Positions 46,910-54,409 of a stretch of DNA of 64,000 nt are shown piece by piece. The DNA is from Sphingomonas sp. G-3-2-10 (GTDB lineage Bacteria > Pseudomonadota > Alphaproteobacteria > Sphingomonadales > Sphingomonadaceae), in contig NZ_JABBFY010000001.1 of assembly GCF_012927115.1 (NCBI RefSeq), forward strand, positions 2,914,001 to 2,978,000, read 5' to 3'. The notes beneath the pieces are model-generated. The model saw only the letters and a list, made by a program, of their open reading frames with translations, was not told the origin of the DNA and did not search any database. Each line of letters begins with the position of its first letter. Positions within the stretch are counted from its first letter, which is position 1. A program made the position numbers and the translations under genes.

Positions 46910-47704
46910 TTACGCGGCCAGCTTCGCCTTTTCGGCGGCCAGCGCGACGCGGCTCGACAGCGGCTGGGCGGCGTCGCCGGCCAGCTTGATCAGCGCTTCG
47001 GTGGTCTTCGACGCTTCGGCGACATACGAGTCGAACGAGGTGCGGAAGAAGTCGCTCTGCAGCTTGAACAGCTCGGTCGGCGACTTGACGGCCGACATGC
47101 TCTTCAGCGCGGCGGTCGCGGCTTCGAACGACTTGCGGCTGTAGTCGGCGGCGTCCTGGCCGAACGACTGCAGGCCCGCGGCAGTGATCTTGCCCGATTC
47201 GACGACGGCTTCGAGATTGCCCTTGGCGAACTCGTTGGCTTCCTCGGCCAGCTTGGTCGACTTCTCGACGGCAGCCTTGGTGCGGTCGTTGAAGTCAGCG
47301 AAGAAAGCCTGCGCCTTGGCGACGTTGGTTTCGATGGTTTCCATGATCTTGTCTTCCTTCAGTGCGGCCGGAACGACGGTTTCGACGGCCTCGGTGACGG
47401 TCTCGATTGCCGGGGCCGGAGCCTCGGGCTGAACTGCTTCTACTGCGGCCTCGGCTGCCTCGACGACGGCTTCCACCGTCACGACGGGCGCTTCGGCCAA
47501 TACTTCCACTACCTGCGGCGCTGCTTCGACGGCTGCGACCGGCTCGGGCGACACGAACGGGACCATTGGGGCCTCGACGGCGACCGGCACGGGCTTCTTT
47601 TCAACCGCGACGGCAGCAACCTTCGGCTTCGATTCCACCTTGGGGCGAACCGGCGCCTTCGGAGCTGCGGGCTTACCCGTGCCCTTGGGACCCTTGCTTG
47701 CCAT
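46910..47704 (-). CDS. phaP: Phasin family protein (PhaP)
   Basis: 264 residues. A Lys/Pro/Ala-rich N-terminal extension (about 1-110, with repeated VEA-type units) precedes the phasin core (ETNVAKAQAFFADFNDRTKAAVEKSTKLAEEANEF and AALKSMSAVKSPTELFKLQSDFFRTSFDSYVAEASK). Phasins coat PHA granules. phaC lies 120 bp upstream on the same strand with its own intergenic region, so phasin probably has its own promoter with PhaR-like sites. Confidence 0.92.
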   Translation of the reverse strand: MASKGPKGTGKPAAPKAPVRPKVESKPKVAAVAVEKKPVPVAVEAPMVPFVSPEPVAAVEAAPQVVEVLAEAPVVTVEAVVEAAEAAVEAVQPEAPAPAIETVTEAVETVVPAALKEDKIMETIETNVAKAQAFFADFNDRTKAAVEKSTKLAEEANEFAKGNLEAVVESGKITAAGLQSFGQDAADYSRKSFEAATAALKSMSAVKSPTELFKLQSDFFRTSFDSYVAEASKTTEALIKLAGDAAQPLSSRVALAAEKAKLAA

Positions 47705-47750
47705 CTGGCTTCACCTCGAAAAGAGTTGTTGCTGCAATGCCGCATATATG

Positions 47751-47790
47751 ATTGTGCGCCGCACAATGCAAGAGCATTATTGTGCAGTGC
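47751..47790 (-). promoter_or_regulatory. Palindromic TGC/GCA-rich site upstream of the phasin gene
   Basis: ATTGTGC-GCC-GCACAAT (47751-47767) is a perfect 7-bp dyad, followed by a similar GTGCAGTGCAGCA stretch. The gap between phaC and phaP is rich in TGC/GCA, the composition reported for PhaR operators of other proteobacteria. PhaR itself is not in the window. Confidence 0.4.
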
Positions 47791-47823
47791 AGCATAGCCG
47801 TAATTCGAAGTGAAATCAGCTCT

Positions 47824-49545
47824 TTACCGCGCCCGTACGTAGTCCCCCGGGGCATCGCCGAGCGGCTTCAGCTTGCCCTTGCCCGGCACGCGAGCACCCT
47901 TGGCAGGGACCTTCGCATCATCGACGCCGGCGATCCATTCGATCCAGTCCGGCCACCAGCTGCCCTTGGTCTCCTTTGCGCCTGCAACGAACTCGGCGAG
48001 CGTCCCGGCGTTCCCGTCATTGGTCCAGTATTGATATTTTCCGGCCGAGGGCGGGTTCACCACGCCGGCTATATGGCCCGAGCCCGCAAGCACGAACTTG
48101 AGCGGCCCCTTGAAGTGATGGGTGACCTTCCACACGCTCTCGGGCGGAGCGATATGATCCTCACGGCCGGCCTGGATATAGACCGGCGTGGTCACCGCGG
48201 AGAGATTGACCGGCGTGCCGCCGATCGTGATCGCGCCGGGCTGAGCCAGCTTGTTGTCGCGGTACAGGTCGGTGAGATAGCTCATGTGCCATTCGGCGGG
48301 CAGATTGGTGACGTCCGAATTCCAGTGGAGCAGATCGAACGGGGCATAATCATTGCCCATCAGATAATTGTTGGTGACATAGCTCCAGATCAGGTCGCGG
48401 CCGCGCAGCAGGTTGAAGGTCATCGCCATGTAGCGCCCGTCGAGAAAACCCTCGCCGCCCAGACTGCGGATCATCTCGAGCTGTTCGTCGGTGATGAAAT
48501 GGGTGAGCTCGCCGGCCTGGCTGAAATCGACCTGCGCAGTGAAGAAGGTCGCGCTCTTCACCTTCGCCGCTTCGCCGCGCGCCGCGAGCACGGCCAGCGT
48601 CGCGGCCAAAGTGGTGCCGGCGACGCAATAGCCGATGGTATGGACGCTATCGACCTTGAGCAGATCGCGGACCGTGTCGATCGCGTCGATCTGGCCGCGC
48701 TCGATATAATCGTCCCAGCGGACATGCTTCATGCTGGCGTCGGCCGATTTCCACGAGACGACGAACACCGTCAGCCCCTGTTCGACCGCCCAGCGGATGA
48801 AGCTTTTCTCGGGCGTGAGGTCGAGGATGTAGAAGCGGTTGATCCAGGGCGGGAAGATGATCAGCGGCGTCGCGTGGACGCTATCGGTGACCGGCGCATA
48901 CTGGATCAGCTCGTACAGTGGGGTGCGGTGGATCACCTTGCCAGGGGTCGTGGCGAGGTTGCGGCCGACCTCGAATGCGTCGGGATCGACCTGAGTCATC
49001 TGGCCCTTCGAAAGATCGGCCATCATGTGCTGGAGACCCTTCAACAGGCTCTCGCCCTTGGTCTCGATCACCTTCTCGATCACTTCGGGGTTGGTCGCGG
49101 GGAAGTTGGACGGGCTGACCGCGTCGATGAACCCCTTTGTGGCGAAGCGAATCTGCTCTTTCTGGCGATCGTCGACGCCCTCGATTCCCTCGACACCGCG
49201 CAGCAGGTGATCGGCGATCATGAAATAGCTCTGGCGGAGGAAATCGAACACCGGCTCCTCGCGCCACTGCTTCGCCTTGAAGCGCTTGTCGCGGGCCTGT
49301 TCGGGGGTTTCCTCGAACGGCTTGCTATGCTCGGGATCGAGGAAGCGCTGCCACAGCGCCATCGAATCCGACCAGAAATCGGTGGTCGCCTGAAGCGCTT
49401 TCGCCGGATCGAACATGGCGGAGACGGCAGGCGCGCCTTTCATCGCGTCTAGCCCGTTTTCCAGCATCATCTGCTGCGCCCGGCCGAGCACCCAGGTCCA
49501 GTGCTGCAGGTCTTCCAGTTTGGGGGGCTCGGTCGTCTCGGGCAT
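47824..49545 (-). CDS. phaC: Class I poly(R)-hydroxyalkanoate synthase
   Basis: 573 residues. Polymerises (R)-3-hydroxyacyl-CoA into PHA granules. Lipase-like box GYCVAGT with catalytic Cys (near residue 305), Asp in GREDHIAPP (near 461) and His in GSGHIAGV (near 489). Typical PhaC N-terminal domain and PPWINRFYILDLTPEKSFIRW. Length fits short-chain-length class I enzymes. Convergent neighbours none; upstream is the divergent aminotransferase gene. Confidence 0.97.
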   Translation of the reverse strand: MPETTEPPKLEDLQHWTWVLGRAQQMMLENGLDAMKGAPAVSAMFDPAKALQATTDFWSDSMALWQRFLDPEHSKPFEETPEQARDKRFKAKQWREEPVFDFLRQSYFMIADHLLRGVEGIEGVDDRQKEQIRFATKGFIDAVSPSNFPATNPEVIEKVIETKGESLLKGLQHMMADLSKGQMTQVDPDAFEVGRNLATTPGKVIHRTPLYELIQYAPVTDSVHATPLIIFPPWINRFYILDLTPEKSFIRWAVEQGLTVFVVSWKSADASMKHVRWDDYIERGQIDAIDTVRDLLKVDSVHTIGYCVAGTTLAATLAVLAARGEAAKVKSATFFTAQVDFSQAGELTHFITDEQLEMIRSLGGEGFLDGRYMAMTFNLLRGRDLIWSYVTNNYLMGNDYAPFDLLHWNSDVTNLPAEWHMSYLTDLYRDNKLAQPGAITIGGTPVNLSAVTTPVYIQAGREDHIAPPESVWKVTHHFKGPLKFVLAGSGHIAGVVNPPSAGKYQYWTNDGNAGTLAEFVAGAKETKGSWWPDWIEWIAGVDDAKVPAKGARVPGKGKLKPLGDAPGDYVRAR

Positions 49546-49673
49546 CGGCGATCCTCTTCTGCAGCCACTCTAGCGCCCGCATGCCGGTTCGTCATTCCCG
49601 TCCGCGCGCGAATGATCTAGGGAACCGGCACGGCACAAGGACGTGTCGCCATCCAACCCGAAAGACCGAGGAA

Positions 49674-50879
49674 ATGTCCGAAGACTTCTACCGCATCAAG
49701 CGTCTGCCCCCCTATGTCATCGCCGAAGTAAACGCGATGCGGGCAGCGGCGCGAGCGGCGGGAGAGGACATCATCGATCTCGGCATGGGCAATCCCGACC
49801 TGCCGCCGCCGCCGCACGTCATCGAAAAGCTCTGCGAAGTGGCGAGCAAGCCCGACGCGCATGGCTATTCGGCGTCAAAGGGCATTCCCGGACTCCGCAA
49901 GGCGCAGGCCAATTATTATGGCCGCCGCTTCGGCGTCGAGGTGGATCCCGAAACCGAAGTCGTGGTTACGATGGGATCGAAGGAGGGGCTGGCCAGCCTC
50001 GCCACCGCGATCACTGCACCGGGCGACGTCGTGCTGGCGCCGAACCCGAGCTATCCGATCCACACCTTCGGCTTCATTCTGGCCGGTGCGACGATCCGCG
50101 CCGTGCCGACCACGCCCGACGAAGCCTATTTCGAGAGCCTCGAGCGCGCGATCGCGTTCACCGTGCCACGGCCGAGCATCCTCGTGGTCAACTATCCGTC
50201 GAATCCGACCGCGGAAACGGTGGACCTCGCCTTCTACGAGCGGCTGGTGGCGTGGGCGAAGGAGAACAAGGTCTGGATCATCTCGGACCTTGCCTATTCC
50301 GAGCTTTATTATGACGGCAAGCCGACCGTTTCGATCCTGCAGGTGAAGGGCGCGAAGGACGTTGCGGTCGAGTTCACCTCGCTCAGCAAGACCTATTCGA
50401 TGGCCGGGTGGCGCATCGGCTTCGCGGTGGGCAACAAGCAGCTGATCGCAGCGATGACGCGAGTGAAGTCGTATCTCGACTATGGCGCGTTCACGCCGAT
50501 TCAGGCCGCCGCCTGCGCCGCGCTGAACGGGCCGCAGGACATCGTCGAGAAGAACCGTGTCCTCTATCACAAGCGCCGCGACGTGCTGGTCGAGAGCTTC
50601 GGCCGCGCCGGGTGGGAAATCCCTTCGCCCAGCGCGTCGATGTTCGCCTGGGCACCGCTGCCTCCAGCGCTGGCGCATCTCGGCAGCCTGGAGTTCACCA
50701 AGCAGCTGCTGACCCATGCCAAGGTCGCGGTCGCGCCGGGCGTCGGTTACGGCGAGAATGGCGAAGGCTTCGTCCGCATCGCGATGGTCGAGAACGAGCA
50801 GCGCCTGCGGCAGGCGGCGCGGAACGTGAAGAAGTATCTCCAGTCGATGGGAGTGAATACGCCCGCCAAGACCGGCTGA
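49674..50879 (+). CDS. alaC: Alanine-type class I/II aminotransferase
   Basis: 401 residues from ATG 49674 with GAGGAA upstream. Fold-type I PLP enzyme; catalytic Lys in SLSKTYSMAGWR near residue 238, DLAYSELYYDGK and GMGNPDLPPPPHVIEKL upstream. Closest to AlaC-type glutamate-pyruvate aminotransferases; LL-diaminopimelate aminotransferase is a related alternative. Followed by an 11-bp terminator hairpin. Confidence 0.88.
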   Translation: MSEDFYRIKRLPPYVIAEVNAMRAAARAAGEDIIDLGMGNPDLPPPPHVIEKLCEVASKPDAHGYSASKGIPGLRKAQANYYGRRFGVEVDPETEVVVTMGSKEGLASLATAITAPGDVVLAPNPSYPIHTFGFILAGATIRAVPTTPDEAYFESLERAIAFTVPRPSILVVNYPSNPTAETVDLAFYERLVAWAKENKVWIISDLAYSELYYDGKPTVSILQVKGAKDVAVEFTSLSKTYSMAGWRIGFAVGNKQLIAAMTRVKSYLDYGAFTPIQAAACAALNGPQDIVEKNRVLYHKRRDVLVESFGRAGWEIPSPSASMFAWAPLPPALAHLGSLEFTKQLLTHAKVAVAPGVGYGENGEGFVRIAMVENEQRLRQAARNVKKYLQSMGVNTPAKTG

Positions 50880-50893
50880 TTCACGCGATTCCG

Positions 50894-50925
50894 GTCCGGC
50901 GCACCCCAAAAAATGCGCCGGACCG
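50894..50925 (+). terminator. Terminator after the aminotransferase
   Basis: GGTCCGGCGCA, 10-nt A-rich loop, TGCGCCGGACC: 11-bp perfect stem, followed by GTTGCTTCT. 15 nt after the stop. Confidence 0.72.
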
Positions 50926-50995
50926 TTGCTTCTAAGGGATTGCCCGTAAGCAACGAATAACCCGCTTTTAGCTGTATCAGATCAATGCTGCCGGC

Positions 50996-52759
50996 ATGTC
51001 GATGTCGCGTGAATACCGCCTGCCGTTCCTGCTTGCGCTGGGAGCCGGTTACGGCCTGCTTGCGGCGCTCGCCATCTCGCTCACCCGGCTGAGCGGCGGC
51101 GTGGCGCTGCTATGGGTGGCCAATGCGCCGCTGCTGGTGGCGCTTTCAATGCTTCGTCCGGTGCATTGGCGCGGCCCGGTCCTCGCCGCCGCGATCGGCA
51201 GCATGGCAGCAAGCCTGATCGTCTCGCCACTGGCGAGCGTCGCCTTTCTCTTCGTCGTGGCCAACATGGCCGAAGCGGTAATCGCCGCGGCCCTGCTGCG
51301 CCGCTGGAACGTGTTCGATCCGCCCTTGGCGAGCGCGCGATCGGTCGCACTGTTCGTGCTGGCCGCAGGGGCAATCGCGCCGGCGCTGAGCGGCATCGCA
51401 GCGGCCGCCTTCACCAGCATGATCGTGAATCACAGCTTTGGCGGCATCTGGGTCGATTGGGTGATCGGCCACGGCCTGGGCAGTTTGATCGCGACGCCGA
51501 TCGCGCTGCTGGTGCTCCAGCCAGGCCGGATGGTCGAGAAATTCGCCAGCCGCGTCCATATCCTCGAAGCCGCCGGGCTGATGCTGCTGGTCGCCGCCGT
51601 CACCTTCGGCACCTTCAGCCAGAATACCCTGCCCCTGCTGTTCCTGATCAGCCTCCCCGTGCTGATCGCGACAATGCGTCTCCACCGCCTCGGCGCGGCG
51701 AGCAGCGTCGCGATCGTTGCGGTGATCGGCGGCTATATGACGTTGCGCGGCGCGGGACCGATCATGCTGGTGCATGTCAGCGAGGCGGCGCAACTCCAGT
51801 TCTTCCAGCTGTTCCTCGCGGTCCAGTTCCTGATCGCGCTGCCGGTCGCGGCGATCCTGTCCGAACGCGCATCGCTGTTCCGGGCGCTGCGCGAGAGCGA
51901 GGCGCGCTATCGCCTGCTGGCCGACAATGCGACCGACGCGATGCTGACGCTCGACCCCGACGGCACGATCCGCTTCGCCAGCGCGGCGACGCGCGAACTC
52001 GGCTTCTTCGAGCCCCGCAGCCTGGTCGGCCGCAGCGCATTGTCGCTGATCGTCGAGGAGGATCGCGAGCGGGTTCGCGAAGTCCATTACGCCGCGCTCG
52101 CCCGGCCGGACGAAAGCTTCTCGGTCGAGTATCGCGTGCTCAAGGCCAATGGCGAGATCAGCTGGTTCGAATCGAACATGCGCGCGGTGGCCGAGGAAGA
52201 CGGCGTGGTGACGAGCGCGGTGAGCGTGATCCGCGCGGTGGGCGTGCGCAAGGCGCGCGAAGCCGAACTCTATCGTCAGGCGACCACCGATCCGCTGACC
52301 GGCCTGCTCAACCGCGGCGCGATCCGCCGCCGGATCGATCAGGCGGCGGCAAGCGACGCGCCCGCCGCGCTCGCCTTGTTCGACCTCGACCATTTCAAGC
52401 AGGTCAACGACCGCCACGGCCATCCGACCGGCGACGCGGTGCTGCTCGCCTTCGCCGATCTACTGCACGACAGCCTGCGCGGCGACGACGCGGTGGGGCG
52501 GATCGGCGGTGAGGAATTCGCCGTGGTGTTCAACGGCATGACCGTGCTTCAGGCGCAAACTGCCTGCGCGCGCCTGCGTGCGGCAGTTGCCGCGCAGCCG
52601 CTGGCGATGGGCATGGACGGGCCGATCTTCGTGACGGTCAGCGTCGGGCTGGTCGCACTGGAGGGCAATATTTCGGAAGCCTATCAGGCGGCCGACCGCG
52701 CCCTCTATGCCGCCAAGGCACATGGGCGGAACCGCGTGGAACTGGCGGAAGCCGCCTAG
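50996..52759 (+). CDS. MASE1-PAS-GGDEF diguanylate cyclase
   Basis: 587 residues. About eight membrane helices of MASE1 type (1-285), a PAS domain (about 300-420, RLLADNATDAMLTLDPDGTIRFAS) and a GGDEF domain with active-site GGEEF near 503 and I-site RGDD five residues before it. Should make c-di-GMP in response to an unknown membrane or PAS signal. A second ATG lies two codons in. Monocistronic. Confidence 0.94.
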   Translation: MSMSREYRLPFLLALGAGYGLLAALAISLTRLSGGVALLWVANAPLLVALSMLRPVHWRGPVLAAAIGSMAASLIVSPLASVAFLFVVANMAEAVIAAALLRRWNVFDPPLASARSVALFVLAAGAIAPALSGIAAAAFTSMIVNHSFGGIWVDWVIGHGLGSLIATPIALLVLQPGRMVEKFASRVHILEAAGLMLLVAAVTFGTFSQNTLPLLFLISLPVLIATMRLHRLGAASSVAIVAVIGGYMTLRGAGPIMLVHVSEAAQLQFFQLFLAVQFLIALPVAAILSERASLFRALRESEARYRLLADNATDAMLTLDPDGTIRFASAATRELGFFEPRSLVGRSALSLIVEEDRERVREVHYAALARPDESFSVEYRVLKANGEISWFESNMRAVAEEDGVVTSAVSVIRAVGVRKAREAELYRQATTDPLTGLLNRGAIRRRIDQAAASDAPAALALFDLDHFKQVNDRHGHPTGDAVLLAFADLLHDSLRGDDAVGRIGGEEFAVVFNGMTVLQAQTACARLRAAVAAQPLAMGMDGPIFVTVSVGLVALEGNISEAYQAADRALYAAKAHGRNRVELAEAA

Positions 52760-52793
52760 CCGCGTTAGGAGCGCGCGGCTGATACCGGGTTCC

Positions 52794-52895
52794 GCACCGG
52801 CCCGCTCCCCCCACCAGGCCACCCAACGGAAGTATATTCTATGGGTGGCCGGGTGGGGGAGCGGGCCGGTGCCGCTCAGTTCAGTAGAGCTGAAC
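52794..52895. repeat. Large inverted repeat and TTCAG hairpin, copy 2 of dispersed repeat
   Basis: Arms of 32 and 31 nt (52794-52825, 52842-52872) match with one mismatch and one gap around a 16-nt loop; a GTTCAG/CTGAAC hairpin follows (52879-52895). Right arm shares a G-rich box with 26162-26184. It lies between the cyclase and thioesterase genes and could terminate the former. Confidence 0.7.
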
Positions 52896-52914
52896 CCAAA
52901 CAAAAAGTCTGCCC

Positions 52915-53328
52915 ATGAGCGCTTTCTCCACCCAGTTCCGCGTCCGCTATGCCGAGATCGATGGTCAGAAGATCGTCTTCAACTCGCGCTACCTCGAATA
53001 TGCCGATGTGGTGCTGAGCGAATTCTGGCGCTGGGCCGACCTGAGCGAGATCGGGCCGGACTGGCTGGACGCCGAGTTCAACATCGTCCGCGCGACGATC
53101 GACTACAAAAAGCCCTTCCGGCTGGGTGACACGGTGGACGGCACCGCATGGGTCGAGCGCGTCGGCAATTCCAGCCTGACCCATCTGGTCGAACTGCGCA
53201 GCGCCAAGACCGGCGAGCTGCACACCAGCATCGAAATCATCAGCGTCCATGTCGATCTGGAAGCGCGCAAATCGGCGCCGATTCCGCAGAGCGTTCGCGA
53301 GCGGCTGGAGAAGCTGGGCCGGAACTGA
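52915..53328 (+). CDS. Acyl-CoA thioesterase (4HBT hotdog)
   Basis: 137 residues. Hotdog-fold thioesterase with RYAEIDGQKIVFNSRYLEYADVV, the conserved region whose Asp acts in hydrolysis of acyl-CoA. Close to the YbgC/FadM type. It may clip CoA esters; specificity is unknown. Ends 5 nt before the convergent HxlR gene. Confidence 0.9.
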   Translation: MSAFSTQFRVRYAEIDGQKIVFNSRYLEYADVVLSEFWRWADLSEIGPDWLDAEFNIVRATIDYKKPFRLGDTVDGTAWVERVGNSSLTHLVELRSAKTGELHTSIEIISVHVDLEARKSAPIPQSVRERLEKLGRN

Positions 53329-53332
53329 CGGC

Positions 53333-53818
53333 TTATTCGGCCGCCTTCGCGTCCTCTTCCCACACCACGTCTTCGGGCAGCGACCAGAGCAGATCGCCCT
53401 TGGTCAGCACGCGGCCGTCATGCGCGTGAACCGCGACCTGCGCGATCGGCCGGCGATCACGGGCATCGACCAGGATCGGGCTGGCGGGCATGCCCGTCTC
53501 CCAGCGTTCGCCCCATTGGCGCAGCGCGATCATCGTCGGCAGCAGCGCAAAGCCCTTGTCGGTCAGACGGTATTCGATCTTGCGGCGATCGCTGGGATCG
53601 GGCGTGCGTTCGAGGATGCCGTGGCCGACGAGGCGCGCGAGACGGTTCGCCAGGATGTTGCGGGCGATCCCCAGCTCGGACTGGAATTCCTCGAAATGGT
53701 GGAGCCCGTTGAACGAGCCGCGAAGGATCAGGAACGACCAGCGCTCCCCCATCGCCTCCAATGCGGCGGGAAGGCTGCACAAGGCAGCCAGATCTTCTCT
53801 CAGTCCGTTCGCACCCAT
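53333..53818 (-). CDS. HxlR-family winged-helix regulator
   Basis: 161 residues. MarR-like winged helix of HxlR type: LPAALEAMGERWSFLILRGSFNGLHHFEEFQSELGIARNILANRLARLVGHGILER, with the wing DPSDRRKIEYRLTDKG. C-terminal tail (about 105-161) is longer than in most HxlR proteins. Divergent from the CC_3452-type gene; inverted repeats lie between. Confidence 0.92.
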   Translation of the reverse strand: MGANGLREDLAALCSLPAALEAMGERWSFLILRGSFNGLHHFEEFQSELGIARNILANRLARLVGHGILERTPDPSDRRKIEYRLTDKGFALLPTMIALRQWGERWETGMPASPILVDARDRRPIAQVAVHAHDGRVLTKGDLLWSLPEDVVWEEDAKAAE

Positions 53819-53890
53819 GATCTATCACCCTAACCCATAAAGCCCGCGGGCGAAACGGCATAACTTATTGCGCCGCAACAACAGTTTCTG

Positions 53891-53943
53891 CTTGCAACTT
53901 ACCCTTATGTCAATTAGGTAGTGATTCGCAACCTAGTTGCAAG
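53891..53943. promoter_or_regulatory. Operator/promoter candidate between HxlR and CC_3452-type genes
   Basis: CTTGCAACT (53891-53899) and AGTTGCAAG (53935-53943) are perfect 9-bp inverted arms; inside them GCAAC-CTA-GTTGC (53928-53940) is another dyad. A promoter-like TTGCAA, 17 nt, TAGGTA points to the gene at 53968. HxlR autoregulation is plausible. Confidence 0.45.
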
Positions 53944-53967
53944 TCGGACGTACCCCAGGAGGCAATC

Positions 53968-54282
53968 ATGACCCGTTTTCTCGCCGTCGCGGCAGCTGCC
54001 GCGGCAACGCTGGCGCTCACCCCCGCGGCCGGCATCGCGCAGACCACGAACGGCTATTACACCGCCGTCGCCGTGAGCGCGCCCGCCAAGAACAGCATCG
54101 TGACGCGCAGCACCGTGTGGCGCTGCGGCGAAGGCACTTGCGTCGCCGCCAAGGCGACCTCGCGCGACGCGATCATGTGCGAACTGGTCGCTCGTGAAGT
54201 CGGCCAGCTGTCGTCGTTCACCGTCAAGGGCCAGGCGTTCGACGCCGAAGCGCTGGAAAAGTGCAACGCCCGCGCCAAGTGA
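53968..54282 (+). CDS. CC_3452-family small periplasmic protein
   Basis: 104 residues. Signal peptide MTRFLAVAAAAAATLALTP..GIA, mature protein with three cysteines (VWRCGEGTCVAAK, IMCEL) and C-terminal EALEKCNARAK. Matches the CC_3452 family of uncharacterised alphaproteobacterial proteins. AGGAGG lies 8-9 nt before the ATG. Alone on its strand, followed by a GC-rich hairpin. Confidence 0.85.
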   Translation: MTRFLAVAAAAAATLALTPAAGIAQTTNGYYTAVAVSAPAKNSIVTRSTVWRCGEGTCVAAKATSRDAIMCELVAREVGQLSSFTVKGQAFDAEALEKCNARAK

Positions 54283-54300
54283 TCTGATGCGATTTCGGCT

Positions 54301-54324
54301 CCCCGCGCCATCCGGCGCGCGGGG
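54301..54324. terminator. GC hairpin after the CC_3452-type gene
   Basis: CCCCGCGC (54301-54308) and GCGCGGGG (54317-54324), 8-nt loop, no T tract. A weak terminator candidate. Confidence 0.4.
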
Positions 54325-54409
54325 CCGAAAGCGTGTCCTCCGGGCCACGCCGGCAGAAAATCCCATGAATTTATTGCAAAGCAACACTTAGGCGCTCCAT
54401 CTAGCGATT

